From a bacterium (GTDB lineage Bacteria > UBP6 > UBA1177): a stretch of 48,281 nucleotides of DNA. The position numbers and the translations under genes are program-made. The stretch lies in contig JAGCNV010000015.1 in assembly GCA_017645765.1 (NCBI GenBank), positions 1-48,281 of the forward strand, given 5' to 3'. The notes below the pieces were generated by a model. That model searched no databases and was not told the DNA's origin. It saw nothing but the letters and a program-made list of their open reading frames with translations. Below, piece by piece: positions 15,891-24,011 of the stretch; positions within the stretch are counted from its first letter, which is position 1; each line of letters starts with the position of its first letter.

Positions 15891-17510
15891 TTAAAACTTC
15901 AATATAACTGAAAGTCCGGTAAGAACATCTACCGAAGCTTTGTCCGTCACTGAAAAAAGGATTGGTGAAGTATTTTCATCGGTTTTAGGTCCGGCATCGA
16001 CAGAGAGATAACCGCGTATCAGGTGACCGTAAAAAATCCAGTCAAACCAGATGTTGCCGTATCCGCGCCTGACAATTCCGTCACGCAGCGAAAAAAACGG
16101 ATAAATCGCAGTGACTATCATGTTTTTATCCTGCTTTGTTGCTCCTTCGAGCTGATAGTAACCTATCTCCCACTTGAAAGAGAATGCGTTGCTGAAATAG
16201 TGTCTATGGTTAAAACGGATCGCCTGATGGTTTCTGCCGAAAGGATGAGCGAGAGAAAGTCCGTGATAGGTAAAACCTTCAGGAACATACATGTGGTGAC
16301 GATAGTGAGAAAGCGAAGTTTTCGAATATTCAAGCCGCATAATATCATGCTCTGTTGCGGCAAATATACCCGTGATATAAGCTCTTTCCAAAAAATTAAA
16401 GAGCAGATAAGGCAGCATAAGTTCCAGTTTGTCCTTGTCCTCGACCTGCCAGAATGCCTGAATATCAGTGGCTGATTCCTGAAAATAGAACTTGAAAACC
16501 TTTATTGCAGGATTGAGTTTGTACATCGGGATATTGAACGTAAAATCTATAGCCGCATAGCTGTCGGCATCCCACTTGCTGCGAGGAACATTGTCCGAAA
16601 CTCCGGCTATCAGATAAGGGTAGTCTTTCAAAGAATAGTCAGGCCTGCCCTCTCCGCCGTACATCATGCTGCGGGTCATTCCGAGTTCGAAAAAACTGAA
16701 CATTTTCGGCGGTCTGTAAGTGAGCCTCATTGCCAGGATCTGCGGATTTCCCGACATTTCCCGGTCTTCGCGAAGCCATCCGTTGAAAAAAATGAAGTTC
16801 CAGTCTCCACCCAAATGGATCGTCCGCTCGTTCTGGATCTTCACCATATAGAAAGGATCGGCATTCGATGAAATCAGCATTCCGTATTCGCCCGGTCCTA
16901 AATGAACGGTGTCCTTGCCCGCCATGATCGAAAATTTCCACATTTTCAGTTTTGCGTAAAAACGTCTGAAATCGACATCCGTTGACCTGATCGAAGCCGC
17001 GGAATCAAACATGTTTTTTTCTTCAAGTTCCCAGTAAAACGCCCATGAATCGAGAAAAACGGCGTTTCCGCTCTGGTTCATAATCATTGTTGAGCCTTTG
17101 TCGAATTTCCGTCCTCCGGCACCGGGAATAAAGTTGCCGTCCTTATTTGAAAAATAGTAGCTTGCACCGACTTTCGAGACGATCTGCCAGTGGCTGCGGA
17201 AGCGGTCATCTTTCTGAACGCCGTTCAGATAAGGCAGAACAGGATAAAGCGATTTCATATCTTTTTTCGTGTCGTAAAAACCGCGTGGAAGAATCGAAAA
17301 TGAGTCTTTCGGTTCGGAATTCTGCATTTCGAAATAGTCGATCGCCGCTCTCTCATCTGTGCTGATGTGCAGCAGCGGATTGAATCTGCATCTGTTCTCC
17401 GCACCTTCCTTCTGATAAATTTTCGGAATCACGATGAAAGAATTGTCGCATTCATCGGCAAAAATTTCAGTGGAAAACAAGAGAATTAGAAGAAAAAAAA
17501 CAAAAATCAT
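15891..17510 (-). CDS. Capsule assembly Wzi-like outer-membrane protein
   Basis: This 539-residue protein has a signal peptide (cleavage near I-F-A-D-E) and a beta-barrel composition (alternating aromatic and polar residues, Tyr/Trp/Phe-rich, ending in K-F). The stretch G-K-D-T-V-H-L-G-P-G-E-Y-G-x-L-I-S-S-N-A-D-P-F and the following strand pattern are typical of the Wzi capsule-assembly family. In E. coli Wzi anchors group 1 capsule to the outer membrane; here no other capsule genes lie nearby, so the attached polysaccharide is unknown. Its ATG overlaps the stop of the small gene before it (ATGA). Confidence 0.8.
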   Translation of the reverse strand: MIFVFFLLILLFSTEIFADECDNSFIVIPKIYQKEGAENRCRFNPLLHISTDERAAIDYFEMQNSEPKDSFSILPRGFYDTKKDMKSLYPVLPYLNGVQKDDRFRSHWQIVSKVGASYYFSNKDGNFIPGAGGRKFDKGSTMIMNQSGNAVFLDSWAFYWELEEKNMFDSAASIRSTDVDFRRFYAKLKMWKFSIMAGKDTVHLGPGEYGMLISSNADPFYMVKIQNERTIHLGGDWNFIFFNGWLREDREMSGNPQILAMRLTYRPPKMFSFFELGMTRSMMYGGEGRPDYSLKDYPYLIAGVSDNVPRSKWDADSYAAIDFTFNIPMYKLNPAIKVFKFYFQESATDIQAFWQVEDKDKLELMLPYLLFNFLERAYITGIFAATEHDIMRLEYSKTSLSHYRHHMYVPEGFTYHGLSLAHPFGRNHQAIRFNHRHYFSNAFSFKWEIGYYQLEGATKQDKNMIVTAIYPFFSLRDGIVRRGYGNIWFDWIFYGHLIRGYLSVDAGPKTDENTSPILFSVTDKASVDVLTGLSVILKF

Positions 17511-17821
17511 CGACCGTTTCCGTGTTTTGCGGGATCGTTTTCGGCTTTGGTGAGCCAGACCGCCGATTCCTTGCTCTCTTCCGCTGTGATTTCACGCACC
17601 TGGATGTGATGTTTGTCTGAAAAAGCGGCAAGAAGGATCTTCATCCCTACTCCGTTGTACCACTCTTTCCGCTCGTACCCCTGCATCCAGACAACACGAA
17701 GCAGCTTGAAATCCTTGTTTGTCGTGATTCTCAAAGGTCTGTGACCGCAGAAAGCAGTAATTGCGTTCTGCAAATCGTAAGCGAGTGAAATCATTTCTTC
17801 TTTTGTTCGTTTTTCAGTCAT
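17507..17821 (-). CDS. Small protein of unknown function
   Basis: This 104-residue, soluble, mixed-charge protein has no signal peptide or membrane segment. I recognise no domain. It lies 26 nt after the LD-carboxypeptidase gene and overlaps the Wzi-like gene by 4 nt, so all three are probably co-transcribed. Just upstream a tandem CAGTAATTAT repeat (about 17830-17850) covers the gap. Confidence 0.6.
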   Translation of the reverse strand: MTEKRTKEEMISLAYDLQNAITAFCGHRPLRITTNKDFKLLRVVWMQGYERKEWYNGVGMKILLAAFSDKHHIQVREITAEESKESAVWLTKAENDPAKHGNGR

Positions 17822-17847
17822 GAAACACCAGTAATTATCAGTAATTA

Positions 17848-18765
17848 TCAGTATTTAAGCGTTTTTGCCTCAGTATCGAGCTCTGCAACCGCGCCGAGCA
17901 TGAAAGCCATGTTCTGCTGGTTGTGCCCTGCCGGAAAGTTGCAGACAACGGGAACCGATTTGTCAAGACCTATCGTTTCAAGCATAGCGAAAGGATTTAC
18001 GCTCTTGTCAGCCGGCGGCCTGAACTCACGGTATGTGAAATCGCCGAAAACGAGAGCCTTTATCCCTTTGAATTTGCCTGCAAGACGCATTTGTGTCAGC
18101 AGTCTGTCGACACGGTAAGGAACTTCATTCACTTCTTCGATAAAAAGTATCGAATCCTTGAAATCGGGCTCAAACGGAGTTCCGATCATTGAAACAAGAG
18201 TCGTCAGATTGCCGCCTTTGACAACACCTTTCGCCTTGCCGGGATTGAGCGCTCTCATATTTTTGTTAAAGATCGTGAAAGCCTTCTCTTTCCCTTGCAG
18301 CAAATCGAAAATCTGCGCTTTCGAGAAGCGGTCTATTGAATTCAAAGTCGTGATGTTCGGTCCGTGAACAGTGACAAAACCGCACTTGTCGACAAGCCAC
18401 GCATGAAGCGCCGTAACATCGCTGAAACCGATGAAAAGCTTCGGATTCGCCTTGATTTTATCGATATTTTCCTGCAACTTTTCAAGCAGCCTCAAAGCAC
18501 CATAACCGCCGCGTGCAGTCCAGACAGCCTCGATCGATTCAGTGGTGAATGCGTTAACGAGCGATTCAGCCCTGAGTTCGTCGCTTCCCGCAAGAAAACT
18601 TGCCTTCGCGAAAGCGTTTTTATCGATCACAGGCTTGATTTTATTCAGCTTGAGCTCGGTTATTCCGGCATTGAATACAGTTTTGTCAAACGGTGACGAA
18701 GGTGCAACGACCGCGACCTCGCCCCTGAAACTTATCGGTTTCAAATCAAAATAGGAATTACTCAT
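17848..18765 (-). CDS. LD-carboxypeptidase, peptidase family S66 (LdcA-like)
   Basis: This 305-residue serine peptidase of the LdcA/MccF family releases the terminal D-Ala from tetrapeptide muropeptides in peptidoglycan recycling. Visible features are an N-terminal V-A-P-S-S-P, the A-R-G-G-Y-G-A-L-R-L-L motif, the nucleophile Ser in G-F-S-D-V-T-A-L-H, the Glu in L-F-I-E-E-V-N-E, and the His in F-P-A-G-H-N. No signal peptide is seen, as expected for the cytoplasmic enzyme. The ATG at 18765 has GGGAG upstream. An MccF-type immunity role is possible but less likely in this wall-related setting. An imperfect promoter (TATTCT at 18805-18800, T-run 18789-18784) may drive it. Confidence 0.9.
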   Translation of the reverse strand: MSNSYFDLKPISFRGEVAVVAPSSPFDKTVFNAGITELKLNKIKPVIDKNAFAKASFLAGSDELRAESLVNAFTTESIEAVWTARGGYGALRLLEKLQENIDKIKANPKLFIGFSDVTALHAWLVDKCGFVTVHGPNITTLNSIDRFSKAQIFDLLQGKEKAFTIFNKNMRALNPGKAKGVVKGGNLTTLVSMIGTPFEPDFKDSILFIEEVNEVPYRVDRLLTQMRLAGKFKGIKALVFGDFTYREFRPPADKSVNPFAMLETIGLDKSVPVVCNFPAGHNQQNMAFMLGAVAELDTEAKTLKY

Positions 18766-18833
18766 TTCAATCTCCCAAAGTCCAAAAAATACGGCGTGAA
18801 GAATAGCAAAAATCCATATTTTTCCTATTTTTT

Positions 18834-18873
18834 TTGTAATTCCGCTGAAATAAATTAGACTTCCGCGTTTTTT
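18834..18873 (+). promoter_or_regulatory. Promoter of the TPR protein gene
   Basis: TTGTAA (18834-18839), a 16-nt spacer, TAGACT (18856-18861), then TCCGCG and six T (18868-18873). The same TCCGCG plus T-run follows the -10 of ileS and of the M23 gene. Confidence 0.75.
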
Positions 18874-18884
18874 GCGAGGCTTAA

Positions 18885-19817
18885 ATGGTCGAAAACAAGG
18901 AAAACAAAGAAAATAAAATTCAGGAACAGCCGAAAAACGAGCGTCCGCACGGCATTGATGATATCAAGGAGATGCGCCGTCTGATGACGCATATAATGAA
19001 CAATCAGGGCAGTCTTGATGCGGCGATAAAAGAGATAAACCGCAAGGTCAACACAAAAGAACAGAATCAGGCGACGCGTTATTTTGTCACTTTCGTAATT
19101 CTGGGTATCGTCATCATCCTTTCGTTCTTTTTCTATTTCAGGTCGCAGGCTGCAAACTATGCAAACCAGAGCAGGATCCGCGAAGAGCACAACAAATACC
19201 TTGAAAAAGAGGTCGCGGAACTCAAAGACAAGATTTTCTCGATGGAAAACAACGATATCAAGGCATACAACCTCTATCTGGCGCTGAAAGAAGGCGATCC
19301 TGACAATGCGTTCAAACTTTACGGAGAGTTCAATTTGTCGGCACTTTCCCGACTTGAAAGAACGATCATCGACAACGAAACAAGTATGATCAAGCAGAAA
19401 GCCGCTCTGAAAAAATACGAGGAAGGCGAAACGCTGTTCAAACGCAAAAGCTACGAAGCGGCAATCGACAGATTCAAAGACAGCCTCGATATTTCTTCAA
19501 CAGGCGACCACATATCAAATCTTTTCTACCTCACCGCCCTCTCCTATTATCGAATGAAAGACTACAACAAGGCGGCGATCGCATTCGAACGTTTTCTTTT
19601 CATCAACACGAAAAAAGATCTTCCGAAAGATCGTTCCGAACTTCTGCTCGGCGTCTGCTACGAAAAGATGAACCAGCTTGAGAGAGCGAAAAACTTCTAC
19701 GAACAGTCTATGCGTGAAAACCGCCACAACAGGTTTTTCCCGACGATCAGAGACCGTGTGAAAAACATCGAAAAGAAGATGGAAAAGCAGAAGCTGAAAG
19801 AAGCCAGCTACGAATAA
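18885..19817 (+). CDS. Membrane-anchored coiled-coil/TPR protein
   Basis: This 310-residue protein has a charged, Asn/Lys/Glu-rich N-terminus, one membrane segment (residues about 66-86), a coiled coil (about 95-125), and then tetratricopeptide repeats from about 175 onward (Y-E-E-G-E-T-L-F-K-R-K-S-Y-E-A-A-I-D-R-F, then Y-L-T-A-L-S-Y-Y-R-M-K-D-Y-N-K-A-A-I-A-F). The topology resembles YbgF/CpoB-like or YfgM-like proteins that work in the periplasm during envelope assembly, but no partner gene is adjacent. The ATG at 18885 has GAGG about 7 nt before it. A weak AT-rich hairpin follows the gene, around 19851-19868. Confidence 0.8.
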   Translation: MVENKENKENKIQEQPKNERPHGIDDIKEMRRLMTHIMNNQGSLDAAIKEINRKVNTKEQNQATRYFVTFVILGIVIILSFFFYFRSQAANYANQSRIREEHNKYLEKEVAELKDKIFSMENNDIKAYNLYLALKEGDPDNAFKLYGEFNLSALSRLERTIIDNETSMIKQKAALKKYEEGETLFKRKSYEAAIDRFKDSLDISSTGDHISNLFYLTALSYYRMKDYNKAAIAFERFLFINTKKDLPKDRSELLLGVCYEKMNQLERAKNFYEQSMRENRHNRFFPTIRDRVKNIEKKMEKQKLKEASYE

Positions 19818-19908
19818 TATTCTTGTTTTTTTATTGCCACACGGATTCGAAAAACCTCGGTTTTTCATGGAAAACGGCTGATTTTATTGTGCTTTTGGCA
19901 AGATAAGT

Positions 19909-21579
19909 TTATCTGAAGATGCTGTCGCCTACAAATTCACGAAGGATAGAGTTCAGAGGAAGTGTCGAATCGTCTATCTCTTCGAAGAAAGAGAGGAATT
20001 TGAGAAGCCTTTTCGCTTCGCGGTATTCCGGAATGTCCGTCGGAACCTGACGAAGAAGAGGTTCGGCATATTTTTTAAGAATGCTGAATTCGCATACAAA
20101 TGTTGAATTGAACATAGAATCGGCGTTTTCCTGATACGGGAAAATGTTTTTGTCCTCTCCGCTTCTGACCGAAGCCCAGCGCTTCAATGTGTCTATCGGC
20201 GAATGTCCGCGATACTGGAAGTCACGTACCATCCTGCGGATAAGCCTACCGTCTGTCGTCGGGATTCTGTTGTGGTTGTCGATATTGAGAGCTGTGAGCG
20301 CGCTGACATAAATCTTGTAGATGTTGTATTTCGGAACATCGGCATAAAGATTGGGGTTGAGCCCGTGAATTCCTTCAATGACGAGCACTCCGTTTTCGGG
20401 AAGGATTATCGTTTTTCCGTCCGGGCAGCTCTTTCCGGTTTTGAAATCGTATCTCGGAAGAGTAACCGCCTTTCCAGCCATGAGATCGTTCAGATTCTTG
20501 TTGAAAAGCTCGATATCTATCGCCGCAAGTGACTCGAAATCGTGCTCTCCTTTCTCGTCGAGCGGGGTTTTGTCGCGGTCAATGAAGTAGTCGTCAAGCG
20601 AGATCAGAAACGGTTTTATGCCATTGACACGGAGCTGAATGCAAAGCCTGTTTGCAGTCGTCGTCTTTCCGCTTGAACTCGGTCCGGCGATAGAAACTAT
20701 CCTCACCATTTTACGGCGGCGATAAATTTCATCGGCGATTTTCGCCAGTTTCTTCTCGTGCAGAGCTTCGCACAGAAGGATGATCTTTTTGCTGTAACCG
20801 CGCCTGATCCAGTCGTTGAGTTTTGCACAGGTGTCAAGTTCGAGAACATCAAGCCATTCGCTGTGTTCCTGAATGATGTCAAAATATTTCGGGCTGTCCT
20901 GAAACGCCGGAACTGTGTCGGGGTTATTCTGTGACGGAATAACAAGGACTATTCCGTTTTTATAGTGCATAAGATGGAATTTGTCACAGTACGAAGTCGA
21001 AGGAAGAAGATATCCCGAAAAATATCCTACAGTAGTACCGAGCCAGTAAATATTCGTGCGCGGCTGCGTCCTGATTTTGAAAAGAGAGACTTTGTCCGGA
21101 AGATCCTGCTTTCTGAACTCCTCGATTGCCTGCTCAGTTGTGACATTCTGGCGGACAAAAGGCATATCGGCACCGATTATTTCCTTCATCCTCGATGAAA
21201 TACGCTCGACATCGCCGGCTTCGAGCCACTCAAGCCCTTCAAACCAGCAGTAGTATCCGTTTCCGATACTGTATTCGATGTGGAGAACCGCATGCGGAAA
21301 GATTTCTTTTGCAGCCTTTATCATCACAAAAAATATACTTCTGAGGTAAAAAAGATAGCCGTCCCTGTTCTCCATCGTGAAAAATTCGATCCTGCCGTCA
21401 CCTGGGATCTCCTTCGTCAGATCGCAGAACTCGTTGTTGAAAACTGCACCGACAATGCGGCATTTGTAATTTTTCTGATATTCCGGTGCAAGATCAATGA
21501 ATTTCGTCCCAGCAGCCACGGAAACTTCACTGACACCTTCTGGGACAACAATTTTCAATAAAAACAAATCGTTAGCCAT
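19909..21579 (-). CDS. TGS-like domain/uridine kinase-like nucleoside kinase
   Basis: This 556-residue protein has an N-terminal half resembling the TGS and second-additional domains of threonyl-tRNA synthetase, and a C-terminal P-loop kinase of the uridine kinase/phosphoribulokinase class. The Walker A is G-P-S-S-S-G-K-T-T at about 293-301, followed by S-L-D-D-Y-F and by V-L-V-I-E-G-I-H-G-L-N. Proteins with this fused layout occur in many anaerobes and are annotated as nucleoside kinases. A role in pyrimidine salvage is inferred. The ATG at 21579 has AGGAG 7 nt upstream. It is a single-gene unit, divergent from the FKBP gene. Confidence 0.85.
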   Translation of the reverse strand: MANDLFLLKIVVPEGVSEVSVAAGTKFIDLAPEYQKNYKCRIVGAVFNNEFCDLTKEIPGDGRIEFFTMENRDGYLFYLRSIFFVMIKAAKEIFPHAVLHIEYSIGNGYYCWFEGLEWLEAGDVERISSRMKEIIGADMPFVRQNVTTEQAIEEFRKQDLPDKVSLFKIRTQPRTNIYWLGTTVGYFSGYLLPSTSYCDKFHLMHYKNGIVLVIPSQNNPDTVPAFQDSPKYFDIIQEHSEWLDVLELDTCAKLNDWIRRGYSKKIILLCEALHEKKLAKIADEIYRRRKMVRIVSIAGPSSSGKTTTANRLCIQLRVNGIKPFLISLDDYFIDRDKTPLDEKGEHDFESLAAIDIELFNKNLNDLMAGKAVTLPRYDFKTGKSCPDGKTIILPENGVLVIEGIHGLNPNLYADVPKYNIYKIYVSALTALNIDNHNRIPTTDGRLIRRMVRDFQYRGHSPIDTLKRWASVRSGEDKNIFPYQENADSMFNSTFVCEFSILKKYAEPLLRQVPTDIPEYREAKRLLKFLSFFEEIDDSTLPLNSILREFVGDSIFR

Positions 21580-21605
21580 GATTTTCTCCTAAAACAGACA
21601 CAAAC

Positions 21606-21645
21606 AAAAAGCGGAAAATTCTAATTGCGGCAAAAAGAATGTCAA
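21606..21645 (-). promoter_or_regulatory. Promoter of the nucleoside kinase gene
   Basis: Consensus TTGACA (21645-21640), a 16-nt spacer, TAGAAT (21623-21618), then TTTCCGC and five T (21610-21606). Confidence 0.8.
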
Positions 21646-21680
21646 CTTCATAACAACTTGATCTGTCAGGTTCTTTATTG

Positions 21681-21727
21681 TTGCTTTTACAATAAATTTT
21701 GATAATATCACCGGCTTTGTTTTTTTT
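21681..21727 (+). promoter_or_regulatory. Promoter of the FKBP lipoprotein gene
   Basis: TTGCTT (21681-21686), a 16-nt spacer, TAATAT (21703-21708), then CACCGGC, TTTG and eight T (21720-21727). It is divergent from the nucleoside kinase promoter, with 35 bp between the two -35 boxes. Confidence 0.65.
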
Positions 21728-21750
21728 AACTTGTTTTTTTAGGAGGAAAC

Positions 21751-22494
21751 ATGAAAAAAGTTATTTGTTGCGCGATCATGGCTGTTTCAATGTTTTTCTG
21801 CGCATGCGGCAACTGCGGCAACGCTGAAGGAAACACAGTAACCAAAGAAAAAATCGATTCCGACAAACAGGTAAAATACGGTTACGCTTTAGGAAGCGAT
21901 GTCGGCAGAAATTTGAAAAAACAGAATTTCGATTTTGACGTCAACGCATTCGTCGCAGGTTTCAAAACCGCTTTCACAGGCGCTGAATCCAAAATGACGG
22001 AAGAGGAAATCGGCACCGCTCTTCAGGAATTTCAGACTGAAATGATCACAAAAATGATGGAAGAAAGAGCTAAAAAAGGTGCTGCAAATAAAGAAGCGGG
22101 CGAAAAATTCCTTGCTGAAAACAAAACCAAAGAGGGTGTAAAAACAACTGAATCCGGTCTTCAGTACATTATTGAAAAGGAAGGTGAAGGTGAAAGTCCG
22201 GCTGCTGAAGACACTGTTGAAGTCCACTATCGCGGAACACTTCTTGACGGCACCGAATTTGACAGCTCATACAAAAGAGAACAACCTGCAAAATTCCCGC
22301 TCAACAGAGTAATAAAAGGCTGGACTGAAGGCGTTCAGCTCATGAAGAAAGGGGCTAAATACAAATTCTTCATCCCGTCGGAACTCGCTTACGGCGAAGG
22401 CGGCGCAGGTGAAACGATCGGTCCGAATTCGACACTTATTTTCGAAGTCGAACTTCTTTCCATTGAAAAAGTTCAAAAAGAACAATCAAAATAA
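21751..22494 (+). CDS. FKBP-type peptidyl-prolyl isomerase lipoprotein (Mip/FkpA-like)
   Basis: This 247-residue protein has a signal peptide ending in the lipobox F-C-A-C, so lipidation is likely. An N-terminal helical dimerisation region (residues about 35-130, G-Y-A-L-G-S-D-V-G onward) is followed by the FKBP domain (about 140-240). The FKBP motifs are V-E-V-H-Y-R-G-T-L-L-D-G-T-E-F-D-S-S, the V-I-K-G-W-T-E-G-V-Q-L-M active-site stretch, P-S-E-L-A-Y-G and L-I-F-E-V-E-L-L. It should speed proline isomerisation during protein folding in the periplasm. AGGAGG lies 5-6 nt before the ATG. It converges on the ABC ATPase gene with 9 nt between the stops. Confidence 0.93.
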   Translation: MKKVICCAIMAVSMFFCACGNCGNAEGNTVTKEKIDSDKQVKYGYALGSDVGRNLKKQNFDFDVNAFVAGFKTAFTGAESKMTEEEIGTALQEFQTEMITKMMEERAKKGAANKEAGEKFLAENKTKEGVKTTESGLQYIIEKEGEGESPAAEDTVEVHYRGTLLDGTEFDSSYKREQPAKFPLNRVIKGWTEGVQLMKKGAKYKFFIPSELAYGEGGAGETIGPNSTLIFEVELLSIEKVQKEQSK

Positions 22495-22503
22495 CAGAAA
22501 AAT

Positions 22504-23283
22504 CTAAGAACTGCTTCCGTTTACATATCCCTGGACAATCTCTTTTAAAGTCGCGCTTCTTCCCACTTCATCCGTCGTTTCGACCAGTCTTTCGTTAAGA
22601 ACCGGACCAATAACTTTGAAATCGGGCGAGATCGTTGAAGCGCCGGGCATGAGCCTGTGCGAAGCAAGAAGTGTTTCCTTTTCTCCGGAAAGCACAAGAC
22701 TGCCTTTGTAGAGTGCAGCGACAAACACATCCGACTTTTCGAAATCCGTTATTTCCTCCGAACTGACAACGATGGTTTTCTCTTTTTCTGCCATTTGATC
22801 CAAAAGCTCAATAAATCTGCTTTTCATTTCGGAATCGAGATATTTCAAAGGCTCGTCGAAAATCATAATGTCGGCATTGCTGGCAATAAGAAGAGAAGCA
22901 GAAAACCAGTTTTTCTGAGCGTCGGAAAGATGTAAAAATCTGCTGTTTTCGGCGATTCCGCCTTCAGAGAGCATGGAACGGAAGCATTTTATATCAAAAT
23001 TTCTGTACAGCAGCATCCACATGGTGCACAGGTCGGCTGTTTTTAATTTTGGAAAAAAGTCATTGTTTTCACAGGATATTCCTTTCAAAGCTCCTGTTTT
23101 TGCAACCACCTTGCCTGAATCGGGTTTCAACTCGCCGGCAAGAAGTCTGAGGAGAGTCGTCTTCCCTGCCCCGTGATCACCAACAACCACGGCAATATTT
23201 CCGGTGGGAAATTTTACGGAGATATCGTCGATCACTCTGGTCTTTCCGAAAATTTTGGTCACATTCTCAAGTGATATCACCAT
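22504..23283 (-). CDS. ABC transporter ATP-binding protein, degenerate
   Basis: This 259-residue ABC ATPase has an intact Walker A (G-D-H-G-A-G-K-T-T-L-L) and Walker B with catalytic Glu (I-M-I-F-D-E-P). Other parts are unusual. The signature loop reads L-S-D-A-Q in place of L-S-G-G-Q, the Q-loop region reads S-C-E-N-N-D-F-F, and the switch position normally held by His reads S-S-E-E. The last about 40 residues are an extra tail. It overlaps its upstream permease gene by 7 nt. It probably powers a small exporter, but weak or non-cycling ATPase activity is possible. Confidence 0.85.
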   Translation of the reverse strand: MVISLENVTKIFGKTRVIDDISVKFPTGNIAVVVGDHGAGKTTLLRLLAGELKPDSGKVVAKTGALKGISCENNDFFPKLKTADLCTMWMLLYRNFDIKCFRSMLSEGGIAENSRFLHLSDAQKNWFSASLLIASNADIMIFDEPLKYLDSEMKSRFIELLDQMAEKEKTIVVSSEEITDFEKSDVFVAALYKGSLVLSGEKETLLASHRLMPGASTISPDFKVIGPVLNERLVETTDEVGRSATLKEIVQGYVNGSSS

Positions 23284-23858
23284 TTTTCGCCTCTTCCGAA
23301 AACGAACATGACATAGGAAATAGCAAGCACGGCAAGCGATACTGCAAGAGAAAGCTGCTGATTCTGCTGGTAAATCGGACTGAATTGCGAAGATATGGCA
23401 AAAAACTCTGAAGTAACGAACGGAGAAACAAGATCAAAAAGAAGAACGAGCATCGGAAGCAGCATCATTAAACCTATTTTAAGAGCATATATCAGCGTCA
23501 AACCGAAATAAAAAGCATAAAAAATAAAATATTTCAGAAATTCGGGCGAACTGCTGCGGTCAAAAAGTGACCAACCGATCGCAGTAGTTGCAAAAATAAG
23601 CGAAAAACCTAATAAAAACGAATAGATGAAAAGTTCTGTCCTTGAGAACGGAAGCGACAGGAAAAATCTCATTTTTTTATCTGCCACCATAGATGGAAGA
23701 AGTTTTGCAGACAATGCGAAAATAAAAAGGAACTTCATTGATCCGGGTATCATCAGTGCAAAAATGAGAAAAAGACCGACTGCCCGCTTTCTGCCTGAAG
23801 TTTCGCAGATCAAAAACGCCTCGAAGCGCCTGAATAACGAAAAAATGAAGAAATCCAC
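23277..23858 (-). CDS. ABC transporter membrane subunit
   Basis: This is a polytopic membrane protein of about 193 residues with about six hydrophobic segments, paired with the ATPase downstream. I start it at GTG 23858, which has AGGA about 7 nt upstream. The frame continues eight codons further to a TTG at 23882, but that would place translation very close to the predicted transcription start. It is short for a permease and could be a half-size ABC-2 type subunit working as a dimer. The substrate is unknown. Confidence 0.75.
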   Translation of the reverse strand: MDFFIFSLFRRFEAFLICETSGRKRAVGLFLIFALMIPGSMKFLFIFALSAKLLPSMVADKKMRFFLSLPFSRTELFIYSFLLGFSLIFATTAIGWSLFDRSSSPEFLKYFIFYAFYFGLTLIYALKIGLMMLLPMLVLLFDLVSPFVTSEFFAISSQFSPIYQQNQQLSLAVSLAVLAISYVMFVFGRGEKW

Positions 23859-23893
23859 GCCGAATCCTGCAAACAAAAACAAAATACCGAATA

Positions 23894-23921
23894 ATTAAAG
23901 ATAAAAATTGCAAAAAATCAA
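23894..23921 (-). promoter_or_regulatory. Possible promoter of the ABC pair
   Basis: TTGATT (23921-23916), a 16-nt spacer and TTTAAT (23899-23894). The spacing matches the other promoters here. The implied start site supports the GTG start of the permease. Confidence 0.45.
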
Positions 23922-23945
23922 AAAATCTGCAAAATTCTGCGGTTT

Positions 23946-23983
23946 CAGTTTCGTTTTGAACGAACTTCTGACTGTTTTTTTAT
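23946..23983 (+). promoter_or_regulatory. glmS leader: hairpin with T-run, or promoter
   Basis: CAG...CTG closes a stem around TTCGTT-TTG-AACGAA (23946-23970), followed by ACTG and seven T, which looks like a weak terminator or attenuator just before glmS. The same bases can be read as a promoter: TTGAAC (23956-23961), 16 nt, TTTTAT (23978-23983). I cannot decide between the two readings. No glmS-ribozyme core is visible. Confidence 0.35.
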
Positions 23984-24011
23984 TTTTCGGATAAATTGAG
24001 GAGAGATTTTT

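Noticed and set aside
19847-19872. Terminator between the TPR gene and the nucleoside kinase gene
   Set aside because: The GAAAAACC/GGTTTTTC stem is AT-rich with a 2-nt loop and no proper T-run on either side, too weak to list as a terminator.
23883-24011. glmS ribozyme upstream of glmS
   Set aside because: The 129-bp gap is AT-rich and lacks the conserved ribozyme core and pairing elements.
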